From Diorhabda sublineata (Eukaryota; Arthropoda; Insecta; Coleoptera; Chrysomelidae), in contig NC_079480.1 of NCBI RefSeq assembly GCF_026230105.1, positions 21,680,488-21,744,487 on the forward strand: DNA of 64,000 bases. Reading direction: 5' to 3'. Positions 25,203 to 37,831 of this stretch are shown one piece after another. Positions within the stretch are counted from its first letter, which is position 1. Every line of letters starts with the position of its first letter. The notes below the pieces were generated by a model. That model was given only the letters and a program-made list of their open reading frames with translations, ran no database searches and had not been told where the DNA came from. Both the position numbers and the translations under genes were made by a program.

Positions 25203-28200
25203 ATTCGAAGTCGAATTTCAACATTTTTCATATATTTGGGTGAGTTTGCATCTAACTTCTTCAGATATCATCGAATAACATCCATTGAAGTTCATTGAGC
25301 TCAACTGTCACTTTGTGATAATTGAAAATTTTCAAAGTCTATCTTCCTAATTTGAAGTCGAATTCCAACATTTCTTATATATTGGAGTGAGTTTGCATCT
25401 AACTTTATCAGATATCATCGAATAACATCCAGTGAAGTTCATTGAGCTCAACTGTCACTTTTTGTTAATTGAAAATTTTCAAAGTCTATCTTCCTAATTT
25501 GAAGTCGAATTTCAACATTTCTCATATATCTGAGTGAGTATGCATCTAACTTTATCAGATATCATCGAATAACATCCATTGAAGCTCATTGAGTTCAACT
25601 GTCACTTTGTGATAATTGAAAATTTTCAAAGTCTACCTTCCTAACTTGATGTCGAATTCCAACATTTCTTATATATTTGAATGAGTTTGCATCTAATTTT
25701 ATCAGATATCATCCAATAACATCCATTGAAGCTCATTGAGGTCAACTGTCACTTTGTGTTAATTGAAAATTTTTAAAGTCTATCTACCTAATTTGAAGTC
25801 AAATTTCAACATTTCTCATATATTTGAGTGAGTTTGCATCTATCTTCATCAGATATCATCGAATAACATCCATTGAAGTTCATTGAGCTCAACTGTCACT
25901 TTGTGATAATTGAAAATTTTCAAAGTCTATCTTCCTAATTTGAAGTCGAATTCCAACATTTCTTATATATTGGAGTGAGTTTGCATCTAACTTTATCAGA
26001 TATCATCGAATAACATCCATTGAAGCTCATTGAGGTCAACTGTCACTTTGTGATAATTAGAAATTTTCAAAGTCTGTCTTCCTCATTTGAAGTCGAATTT
26101 CAACATTTCTCATATATTTGAGTGAGTTTGCATCTAACTTTGTCAGATATCATCGATTAACATCCTTTGAAGCCCATTGAGGTCAACTGTCACTTTGTGT
26201 TAATTGAAAATTTTCAAAGTCTATCTTCCTCATTCGAAGTCGAATTTCAACATTTCTCATATATTTGAGTGAGTTTGCATCTAACTTTGTCAGATATCGT
26301 CGATTAACATACTTTGAAACCCATTGAGGTCAACGGTCACTTTGTGATAATTGAAAATTTTCAATGTCTATCTTCCTAATTTGAAGTCGAATTTCAACAT
26401 TCCTTAGATATGTGACTGAGTTTGCATCTAACTTTGTCAGATATCAACGAATAACATCCATTGAAGCTTATTGAGGTCAACTGTCACTTTGTGATAATTG
26501 AAAATTTTCAAAGTCTATCTTCCTAATTTGAAGTCGAATTTCAACATTTCTTATATATTTGAGTGAGTTTGCATCTAACTTTATCAGATATCAACGAATA
26601 ACATCCATTGAAGCTCATTGAGGTCAACTGTCACTTTGTGTTAATTGAAAATTTTTAAAGTCTATCTTCCTAAATTGAAGTCAAATTTCAACATTTCTCA
26701 TATATTTGAGTGAGTTTGCATCTAACTTTTTCAGATATCATCGAATAACATCCATTGAAGCTCATTGAGGTCAACTGTCAATTTGTGTTAATTGAAAATT
26801 TTCAAAGTCTATCTTCCTAATTTGAAGTCAAATTTCAACATTTCTCATATATTTGAGTGAGTTTGCATCTAACTTTGTCAGATATCATCGATTAACATCC
26901 TTTGAAGCCCATTGAGGTCAACTGTCACTTTGTGTTAATTGAAAATTTTCAAAGTCTATCTTCCTCATTCGAAGTCGAATTTCAACATTTCTCATATATT
27001 TGAGTGAGTTTGCATCTAACTTTTTCAGATATCATCGAATAACATCCATTGAAGCTCATTGAGGTCAACTGTCAATTTGTGTTAATTGAAAATTTTCAAA
27101 GTCTATCTTCCTAATTTGAAGTCAAATTTCAACATTTCTCATATATTTGAGTGAGTTTGCATCTAACTTTGTCAGATATCATCGATTAACATCCATTGAA
27201 GCTCATTGAGGTCAACTGTCAATTTGTGTTAATTGAAAATTTTCAAAGTCTATCTTCCTAATTTGAAGTCGAATTTCAACTTTCCTTAGATATTTGACTG
27301 AGTTTGCATCTAACTTTGTCAGATATCAACGAATAACATCCATTGAAGCTTATTGAGGTCAACTGTCACTTTGTGTTAATTGAAAATTTTTAAAGTCTAT
27401 CTTCCTAATTTGAAGTCAAATTTCAACATTTCTCATATATTTGAGTGAGTTTGCATCTATCTTCATCAGATATCATCGAATAACATCCATTGAAGTTCAT
27501 TGAGCTCAACTGTCACTTTGTGATAATTGAAAATTTTCAAAGTCTATCTTCCTAATTTGAAGTCGAATTCCAACATTTCTTATATATTGGAGTGAGTTTG
27601 CATCTAACTTTATCAGATATCATCGAATAACATCCATTGAAGCTCATTGAGGTCAACTGTCACTTTGTGATAATTAGAAATTTTCAAAGTCTGTCTTCCT
27701 CATTTGAAGTCGAATTTCAACATTTCTCATATATTTGAGTGAGTTTGCATCTAACTTTGTCAGATATCATCGATTAACATCCTTTGAAGCCCATTGAGGT
27801 CAACTGTCACTTTGTGTTAATTGAAAATTTTCAAAGTCTATCTTCCTCATTCGAAGTCGAATTTCAACATTTCTTATATATTTGAGTGAGTTTGCATCTA
27901 ACTTTATCAGATATCATCGAATAACATCCATTGAAGTTCATTGAGGTCAACTGTCACTTTGTGATAATTAGAAATTTTCAAAGTCTGTCTTCCTAATTTG
28001 AAGTCGAATTTCAACATTTCTCATATATTTGAGTGAGTTTGCATCTAACTTTGTCAGATATCATCGATTAACATCCTTTGAAGCCAAATGAGGTTGACTG
28101 TCACTTTGTGTTAATTGAAAATTTTCAAAGTCTATCTTCCTCATTCGAAGTCGAATTTCAACATTTCTCATATATTTGAGTGAGTTTGCATCTAACTTTT

Positions 28201-28706
28201 TCAGATATCATCGAATAACATCCATTGAAGCTTATTGAGGTCAACTGTCACTTTGTGTTAATTGAAAATTTTTAAAGTCTATCTTCCTAATTTGAAGTCA
28301 AATTTCAACATTTCTCATATATTTGAGTGAGTTTGCATCTAACTTAGTCAGATATCGTCGATTAACATCCATTGAAGTTCATTGAGCTCAACTGTCACTT
28401 TGTGATAATTGAAAATTTTCAAAGTCTATCTTCCTAATTTGGAGTCGAATTCCAACATTTCTTATATATTGGAGTGAGTTTGCATCTAACTTTATCAGAT
28501 ATCATCGAATAACATCCATTGAAGCTCATTGAGGTCAACTGTCACTTTGTGATAATTACAAATTTTCAAAGTCTGTCTTCCTAATTTGAAGTCGAATTTC
28601 AACATTTCTCATATATTTGAGTGAGTTTGCATCTAACTTTGTCAGATATCATCGATTAACATCCTTTGAATCCCATTGAGGTCAACTGTCACTTTGTGTT
28701 AATTGG
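24444..28706. repeat. 29-monomer tandem duplication, copy 1
   Basis: Pairs with 28707-33020. The offset is 4263 bp (29 x 147) up to about 25720, then 4389 bp, then 4242 bp from about 27.2 kb. The two steps mark one short monomer missing here at 25.72 kb and one monomer extra here near 27.1 kb, relative to copy 2. Anchors are GCAACTAAC (24513 and 28776), CATTTTTCATATATTTGGG (25222 and 29485), ATCTATCTTCATC (27459 and 31701) and GATAATTACAAATTTTC (28551 and 32793). Confidence 0.82.
25682..25830. repeat. Chimeric monomer at an unequal-exchange junction
   Basis: The left part reads CTAATTTTATC then CATCCAATAACATCC, typical of the unit before the ATCGTCC monomer. The right part reads ATTGAAGCTCATTGAGG, typical of the unit after it. 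In the paralogous stretches at 20.86-21.0 kb and 29.95-30.2 kb a separate 126-bp monomer lies between these halves. A crossover inside the shared AATAACATCC removed exactly that unit. Confidence 0.78.
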
Positions 28707-31700
28707 AAATTTTCAAAGTCTATCTTCCTCATTCGAAGTCGAATTTCAACATTTCTCATATATTTGAGTGAGTTTGCAACTAACTTTGTCAGATATCGTC
28801 GATTAACATACTTTGAAACCCATTGAGGTCAACGGTCACTTTGTGATAATTGAAAATTTTCAATGTCTATCTTCCTAATTTGAAGTCGAATTTCAACATT
28901 CCTTAGATATGTGACTGAGTTTGCATCTAACTTTGTCAGATATCAACGAATAACATCCATTGAAGCTTATTGAGGTCAACTGTCACTTTGTGATAATTGA
29001 AAATTTTCAAAGTCTATCTTCCTAATTTGAAGTCGAATTTCAACATTTCTTATATATTTGAGTGAGTTTGCATCTAACTTTTTCAGATATCATCGAATAA
29101 CATCCATTGAAGCTTATTGAGGTCAACTGTCATTTTGTGTTAATTGAAAATTTTTAAAGTCTATCTTCCTAATTTGAAGTCAAATTTCAACATTTCTCAT
29201 ATATTTGAGTGAGTTTGCATCTAACTTTATCAGATATCATCGAATAACATCCATTGAAGCTCATTGAGGTCAACTGTCACTTTGTGATAATTGAAAATTT
29301 TTGAAGTCTATCTTCCTAATTTGAAGTCGAATTTCAACATTTCTTATATATTTGAGTGAGTTTGCATCTAACTTTATCAGATATCAACGAATAACATCCA
29401 TTGAAGCTCATTGAGGTCAACTGTCACTTTGTGTTAATTGAAAATTTTTAAAGTCTATCTTCCTCATTCGAAGTCGAATTTCAACATTTTTCATATATTT
29501 GGGTGAGTTTGCATCTAACTTCTTCAGATATCATCGAATAACATCCATTGAAGTTCATTGAGCTCAACTGTCACTTTGTGATAATTGAAAATTTTCAAAG
29601 TCTATCTTCCTAATTTGAAGTCGAATTCCAACATTTCTTATATATTGGAGTGAGTTTGCATCTAACTTTATCAGATATCATCGAATAACATCCAGTGAAG
29701 TTCATTGAGCTCAACTGTCACTTTTTGTTAATTGAAAATTTTCAAAGTCTATCTTCCTAATTTGAAGTCGAATTTCAACATTTCTCATATATCTGAGTGA
29801 GTATGCATCTAACTTTATCAGATATCATCGAATAACATCCATTGAAGCTCATTGAGTTCAACTGTCACTTTGTGATAATTGAAAATTTTCAAAGTCTACC
29901 TTCCTAACTTGATGTCGAATTCCAACATTTCTTATATATTTGAATGAGTTTGCATCTAATTTTATCAGATATCATCCAATAACATCCAGTGAAGTTCATT
30001 GAGCTCAACTGTCACTTTGTGATAATTGAAAATTTTCAAATTCTATCGTCCTAATTCTTATATATTTGACTGAGTTTGCATCTAACGTTATCAGATATCA
30101 TCGAATAACATCCATTGAAGCTCATTGAGGTCAACTGTCACTTTGTGTTAATTGAAAATTTTTAAAGTCTATCTACCTAATTTGAAGTCAAATTTCAACA
30201 TTTCTCATATATTTGAGTGAGTTTGCATCTATCTTCATCAGATATCATCGAATAACATCCATTGAAGTTCATTGAGCTCAACTGTCACTTTGTGATAATT
30301 GAAAATTTTCAAAGTCTATCTTCCTAATTTGAAGTCGAATTCCAACATTTCTTATATATTGGAGTGAGTTTGCATCTAACTTTATCAGATATCATCGAAT
30401 AACATCCATTGAAGCTCATTGAGGTCAACTGTCACTTTGTGATAATTAGAAATTTTCAAAGTCTGTCTTCCTCATTTGAAGTCGAATTTCAACATTTCTC
30501 ATATATTTGAGTGAGTTTGCATCTAACTTTGTCAGATATCATCGATTAACATCCTTTGAAGCCCATTGAGGTCAACTGTCACTTTGTGTTAATTGAAAAT
30601 TTTCAAAGTCTATCTTCCTCATTCGAAGTCGAATTTCAACATTTCTCATATATTTGAGTGAGTTTGCATCTAACTTTGTCAGATATCGTCGATTAACATA
30701 CTTTGAAACCCATTGAGGTCAACGGTCACTTTGTGATAATTGAAAATTTTCAATGTCTATCTTCCTAATTTGAAGTCGAATTTCAACATTCCTTAGATAT
30801 GTGACTGAGTTTGCATCTAACTTTGTCAGATATCAACGAATAACATCCATTGAAGCTTATTGAGGTCAACTGTCACTTTGTGATAATTGAAAATTTTCAA
30901 AGTCTATCTTCCTAATTTGAAGTCGAATTTCAACATTTCTTATATATTTGAGTGAGTTTGCATCTAACTTTATCAGATATCAACGAATAACATCCATTGA
31001 AGCTCATTGAGGTCAACTGTCACTTTGTGTTAATTGAAAATTTTTAAAGTCTATCTTCCTAATTTGAAGTCAAATTTCAACATTTCTCATATATTTGAGT
31101 GAGTTTGCATCTAACTTTTTCAGATATCATCGAATAACATCCATTGAAGCTCATTGAGGTCAACTGTCAATTTGTGTTAATTGAAAATTTTCAAAGTCTA
31201 TCTTCCTAATTTGAAGTCAAATTTCAACATTTCTCATATATTTGAGTGAGTTTGCATCTAACTTTGTCAGATATCATCGATTAACATCCTTTGAAGCCCA
31301 TTGAGGTCAACTGTCACTTTGTGTTAATTGAAAATTTTCAAAGTCTATCTTCCTCATTCGAAGTCGAATTTCAACATTTCTCATATATTTGAGTGAGTTT
31401 GCATCTAACTTTGTCAGATATCATCGATTAACATCCATTGAAGCTCATTGAGGTCAACTGTCAATTTGTGTTAATTGAAAATTTTCAAAGTCTATCTTCC
31501 TAATTTGAAGTCGAATTTCAACTTTCCTTAGATATTTGACTGAGTTTGCATCTAACTTTGTCAGATATCAACGAATAACATCCATTGAAGCTTATTGAGG
31601 TCAACTGTCACTTTGTGTTAATTGAAAATTTTTAAAGTCTATCTTCCTAATTTGAAGTCAAATTTCAACATTTCTCATATATTTGAGTGAGTTTGCATCT

Positions 31701-33020
31701 ATCTTCATCAGATATCATCGAATAACATCCATTGAAGTTCATTGAGCTCAACTGTCACTTTGTGATAATTGAAAATTTTCAAAGTCTATCTTCCTAATTT
31801 GAAGTCGAATTCCAACATTTCTTATATATTGGAGTGAGTTTGCATCTAACTTTATCAGATATCATCGAATAACATCCATTGAAGCTCATTGAGGTCAACT
31901 GTCACTTTGTGATAATTAGAAATTTTCAAAGTCTGTCTTCCTCATTTGAAGTCGAATTTCAACATTTCTCATATATTTGAGTGAGTTTGCATCTAACTTT
32001 GTCAGATATCATCGATTAACATCCTTTGAAGCCCATTGAGGTCAACTGTCACTTTGTGTTAATTGAAAATTTTCAAAGTCTATCTTCCTCATTCGAAGTC
32101 GAATTTCAACATTTCTTATATATTTGAGTGAGTTTGCATCTAACTTTATCAGATATCATCGAATAACATCCATTGAAGTTCATTGAGGTCAACTGTCACT
32201 TTGTGATAATTAGAAATTTTCAAAGTCTGTCTTCCTAATTTGAAGTCGAATTTCAACATTTCTCATATATTTGAGTGAGTTTGCATCTAACTTTGTCAGA
32301 TATCATCGATTAACATCCTTTGAAGCCAAATGAGGTTGACTGTCACTTTGTGTTAATTGAAAATTTTCAAAGTCTATCTTCCTCATTCGAAGTCGAATTT
32401 CAACATTTCTCATATATTTGAGTGAGTTTGCATCTAACTTTTTCAGATATCATCGAATAACATCCATTGAAGCTTATTGAGGTCAACTGTCACTTTGTGT
32501 TAATTGAAAATTTTTAAAGTCTATCTTCCTAATTTGAAGTCAAATTTCAACATTTCTCATATATTTGAGTCAGTTTGCATCTAACTTAGTCAGATATCGT
32601 CGATTAACATCCATTGAAGTTCATTGAGCTCAACTGTCACTTTGTGATAATTGAAAATTTTCAAAGTCTATCTTCCTAATTTGGAGTCGAATTCCAACAT
32701 TTCTTATATATTGGAGTGAGTTTGCATCTAACTTTATCAGATATCATCGAATAACATCCATTGAAGCTCATTGAGGTCAACTGTCACTTTGTGATAATTA
32801 CAAATTTTCAAAGTCTGTCTTCCTAATTTGAAGTCGAATTTCAACATTTCTCATATATTTGAGTGAGTTTGCATCTAACTTTGTCAGATATCATCGATTA
32901 ACATCCTTTGAATCCCATTGAGGTCAACTGTCACTTTGTGTTAATTGGAAATTTTCAAAGTCTATCTTCCTCATTCGAAGTCGAATTTCAACATTTCTCA
33001 TATATTTGAGTGAGTTTGCA
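28707..33020. repeat. 29-monomer tandem duplication, copy 2
   Basis: Direct continuation of copy 1. Compared with it, this copy has the 126-bp monomer at 30099-30224 and lacks one monomer near 31.4 kb, where a chimera (GTCAGATATCATCG, then CCATTGAAGCTC) sits. Its interior 29.3-30.8 kb also matches 20.2-21.7 kb at an offset of 9093 bp. The match to copy 1 ends at 33021 versus 28779 (GCATC here, GCAAC there). Confidence 0.82.
30099..30224. repeat. Second 126-bp monomer with the same 21-bp deletion
   Basis: GCATC at 30099 and 30225, with the same junction ATCGTCCTAATT to CTTATATATTTGAC as at 20859-20984. The same deletion in a matching context shows common descent through block duplication, not a second event. 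The related monomers near 19050 and 33850 keep the 21 bp. Confidence 0.88.
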
Positions 33021-36000
33021 TCTAACTTTTTCAGATATCATCGAATAACATCCATTGAAGCTTATTGAGGTCAACTGTCATTTTGTGTTAATTGAAAATT
33101 TTTAAAGTCTATCTTCCTAATTTGAAGTCAAATTTCAACATTTCTCATATATTTGAGTGAGTTTGCATCTAACTTAGTCAGATATCGTCGATTAACATCC
33201 TTTGAAGCCCATTGAGGTCAACTGTCACTTTGTGTTAATTGAAAATTTTCAAAGTCTATTTCCTCATTCGAAGTCGAATTTCAACATTTCTCATATATTT
33301 GAGTGAGTTTGCATCTAACTTTATCAGATATCATCGAATAACATCCATTGAAGCTCATTGAGGTCAACTGTCACTTTGTGATAATTGAAAATTTTTAAAG
33401 TCTATCTTCCTAATTTGAAGTCGAATTTCAACATTTCTTATATATTTGAGTGAGTTTGCATCTAACTTTATCAGATATCAACGAATAACATCCATTGAAG
33501 CTCATTGAGGTCAACTGTCACTTTGTGTTAATTGAAAATTTTTAAAGTCTATCTTCCTCATTCGAAGTCGAATTTCAACATTTTTCATATATTTGAGTGA
33601 GTATGCATCTAACTTTATCAGATATCATCGAATAACATCAATTGAAGCTCATTGAGTTCAACTGTCACTTTGTGATAATTGAAAATTTTCAAAGTCTACC
33701 TTCCTAACTTGATGTCGAATTCCAACATTTCTTATATATTTGAATGAGTTTGCATCTAATTTTATCAGATATCATCCAATAACATCCAGTGAAGTTCATT
33801 GAGCTCAACTGTCACTTTGTGATAATTGAAAATTTTCAAATTCTATCGTCCTAATTTGAAGTCGAATTTCAACATTTCTTATATATTTGACTGAGTTTGC
33901 ATCTAACGTTATCAGATATCATCGAATAACATCCATTGAAGCTCATTGAGGTCAACTGTCACTTTGTGTTAATTGAAAATTTTTAAAGTCTATCTTCCTA
34001 ATTTGAAGTCAAATTTCAACATTTCTCATATATTTGAGTGAGTTTGCATCTATCTTCATCAGATATCATCGAATAACATCCATTGAAGTTCATTGAGCTC
34101 AACTGTCACTTTGTGATAATTGAAAATTTTCAAAGTCTATCTTCCTAATTTGAAGTCGAATTCCAACATTTCTTATATATTGGAGTGAGTTTGCATCTAA
34201 CTTTATCAGATATCATCGAATAACATCCATTGAAGCTCATTGAGGTCAACTGTCACTTTGTGATAATTAGAAATTTTCAAAGTCTGTCTTCCTCATTTGA
34301 AGTCGAATTTCAACATTTCTCATATATTTGAGTGAGTTTGCATCTAACTTTGTCAGATATCATCGATTAACATCCTTTGAAGCCCATTGAGGTCAACTGT
34401 CACTTTGTGTTAATTGAAAATTTTCAAAGTCTATCTTCCTCATTCGAAGTCGAATTTCAACATTTCTCATATATTTGAGTGAGTTTGTATCTAACTTTGT
34501 CAGATATCGTCGATTAACATACTTTGAAACCCATTGAGGTCAACGGTCACTTTGTGATAATTGAAAATTTTCAATGTCTATCTTCCTAATTTGAAGTCGA
34601 ATTTCAACATTCCTTAGATATGTGACTGAGTTTGCATCTAACTTTGTCAGATATCAACGAATAACATCCATTGAAGCTTATTGAGGTCAACTGTCACTTT
34701 GTGATAATTGAAAATTTTCAAAGTCTATCTTCCTAATTTGAAGTCAAATTTCAACATTTCTCATATATTTGAGTGAGTTTGCATCTATCTTCATCAGATA
34801 TCATCGAATAACATCCATTGAAGTTCATTGAGCTCAACTGTCACTTTGTGATAATTGAAAATTTTCAAAGTCTATCTTCCTAATTTGAAGTCGAATTCCA
34901 ACATTTCTTATATATTTGGGTGAGTTTGCATCTAACTTTTTCAGATATCATCGAATAACATCCATTGAAGCTCATTGAGGTCAACTGTCAATTTGTGTTA
35001 ATTGAAAATTTTCAAAGTCTATCTTCCTAATTTGAAGTCAAATTTCAACATTTCTCATATATTTGAGTGAGTTTGCATCTAACTTTGTCAGATATCATCG
35101 ATTAACATCCTTTGAAGCCCATTGAGGTCAACTGTCACTTTGTGTTAATTGAAAATTTTCAAAGTCTATCTTCCTCATTCGAAGTCGAATTTCAACATTT
35201 CTCATATATTTGAGTGAGTTTGCATCTAACTTTTCCAGATATCATCGAATAACATCCATTGAAGCTCATTGAGGTCAACTGTCAATTTGTGTTAATTGAA
35301 AATTTTCAAAGTCTATCTTCCTAATTTGAAGTCGAATTTCAACTTTCCTTAGATATTTGACTGAGTTTGCATCTAACTTTGTCAGATATCAACGAATAAC
35401 ATCCATTGAAGCTTATTGAGGTCAACTGTCACTTTGTGTTAATTGAAAATTTTTAAAGTCTATCTTCCTAATTTGAAGTCAAATTTCAACATTTCTCATA
35501 TATTTGAGTGAGTTTGCATCTATCTTCATCAGATATCATCGAATAACATCCATTGAAGTTCATTGAGCTCAACTGTCACTTTGTGATAATTGAAAATTTT
35601 CAAAGTCTATCTTCCTAATTTGAAGTCGAATTCCAACATTTCTTATATATTGGAGTGAGTTTGCATCTAACTTTATCAGATATCATCGAATAACATCCAT
35701 TGAAGCTCATTGAGGTCAACTGTCACTTTGTGATAATTAGAAATTTTCAAAGTCTGTCTTCCTCATTTGAAGTCGAATTTCAACATTTCTCATATATTTG
35801 AGTGAGTTTGCATCTAACTTTGTCAGATATCATCGATTAACATCCTTTGAAGCCCATTGAGGTCAACTGTCACTTTGTGTTAATTGAAAATTTTCAAAGT
35901 CTATCTTCCTCATTCGAAGTCGAATTTCAACATTTCTCATATATTTGAGTGAGTTTGCATCTAACTTTGTCAGATATCGTCGATTAACATACTTTGAAAC

Positions 36001-37831
36001 CCATTGAGGTCAACGGTCACTTTGTGATAATTGAAAATTTTCAATGTCTATCTTCCTAATTTGAAGTCGAATTTCAACATTCCTTAGATATGTGACTGAG
36101 TTTGCATCTAACTTTGTCAGATATCAACGAATAACATCCATTGAAGCTTATTGAGGTCAACTGTCACTTTGTGATAATTGAAAATTTTCAAAGTCTATCT
36201 TCCTAATTTGAAGTCGAATTTCAACATTTCTTATATATTTGAGTGAGTTTGCATCTAACGTTGTCAGATATCGTCGATTAACATCCTATGAAGCCCATTG
36301 AGGTCAACTGTCACTTTGTGTTAATTGAAAATTTTTAAAGTCTATCTTCCTAATTTGAAGTCAAATTTCAACATTTCTCATATATTTGAGTGAGTTTGCA
36401 TCTAACTTTGTCAGATATCGTCGATTAACATCCTATGAAGCTCATTGAGGTCAACTGTCACTTTGTGTTAATAGAAAATTTTTAAAGTCTATCTTCCTAA
36501 TTTGAAGACAAATTTCAACATTTCTCATATATTTGAGAGAGTTTGCATCTAACTTTATCAGATATCAACGAATAACATCCATTGAAGCTCATTGAGGTCA
36601 ACTGTCACTTTGTGTTAATTGAAAATTTTTAAAGTCTATCTTCCTAATTTGAAGTCAAATTTCAACATTTCTCATATATTTGAGTGAGTTTGCATCTAAC
36701 TTTTTCAGATATCATCGAATAACATCCATTGAAGCTCATTGAGGTCAACTGTCAATTTGTGTTAATTGAAAATTTTCAAAGTCTATCTTCCTAATTTGAA
36801 GTCCAATTTCAACATTTCTCATATATTTGAGTGAGTTTGCATCTAACTTTGTCAGATATCATCGATTAACATCCTTTGAAGCCCATTGAGGTCAACTGTC
36901 ACTTTGTGTTAATTGAAAATTTTCAAAGTCTATCTTCCTCATTCGAAGTCGAATTTCAACATTTCTCATATATTTGAGTGAGTTTGCATCTAACTTTTCC
37001 AGATATCATCGAATAACATCCATTGAAGCTCATTGAGGTCAACTGTCAATTTGTGTTAATTGAAAATTTTCAAAGTCTATCTTCCTAATTTGAAGTCGAA
37101 TTTCAACTTTCCTTAGATATTTGACTGAGTTTGCATCTACACTTTGTCAGATATCAACGAATAACATCCATTGAAGCTTATTGAGGTCAACTGTCACTTT
37201 GTGTTAATTGAAAATTTTTAAAGTCTATCTTCCTAATTTGAAGTCAAATTTCAACATTTCTCATATATTTGAGTGAGTTTGCATCTATCTTCATCAGATA
37301 TCATCGGATAACATCCATTGAAGTTCATTGAGCTCAACTGTCACTTTGTGATAATTGAAAATTTTCAAAGTCTATCTTCCTAATTTGAAGTCGAATTCCA
37401 ACATTTCTTATATATTGGAGTGAGTTTGCATCTAACTTTATCAGATATCATCGAATAACATCCATTGAAGCTCATTGAGGTCAACTGTCACTTTGTGATA
37501 ATTAGAAATTTTCAAAGTCTGTCTTCCTCATTTGAAGTCGAATTTCAACATTTCTTATATATTTGAGTGAGTTTGCATCTAACTTTGTCAGATATCATCG
37601 ATTAACATCCTTTGAAGCCCATTGAGGTCAACTGTCACTTTGTGTTAATTGAAAATTTTCAAAGTCTATCTTCCTCATTCGAAGTCGAATTTCAACATTT
37701 CTCATATATTTGAGTGAGTTTGCATCTAACTTTTTCATATATCTTCGAATAACATCCATTGAAGCTCATTGAGGTCAACTGTCAATTTGTGTTAATTGAA
37801 AATTTTCAAAGTCTATCTTCCTAATTTGAAG
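33021..37831. repeat. Mosaic section with 8-monomer blocks at 10- and 12-monomer offsets
   Basis: ATCTATCTTCATC recurs at 34052, 34787, 35522 and 37287. About 33.95-34.74 kb matches 35.42-36.21 kb at 1470 bp, and part of that matches 37.2-37.6 kb at 1765 bp. Two length variants occur: 146 bp for the monomer at 33165 (CTATTTCCTC) and 148 bp for the one at 37133 (GCATCTACACTTTGTC, one extra base). 33.6-33.9 kb is a further copy of the CTACC / ATCGTCC pair, without the 21-bp deletion. Confidence 0.7.
36232..36557. repeat. Dispersed two-monomer copy shared with 44.0 kb
   Basis: Matches 44024-44349 at an offset of 7792 bp (53 monomers plus the 1-bp insertion at 37.1 kb). Shared private tags are CTAACGTTGTC, CATCCTATGAAG twice, GTGTTAATAGAAAATT, TTTGAAGACAAATTT and TTTGAGAGAGTTTGC. 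Neither neighbour matches, so this is a short segment moved or left behind over almost 8 kb. Confidence 0.8.

Noticed and set aside
30099..30224. The 21-bp deletion here as an event independent of that at 20859
   Set aside because: Same breakpoint, same flanking variants and a consistent block offset of 9093 bp indicate a duplicated copy of one deletion.
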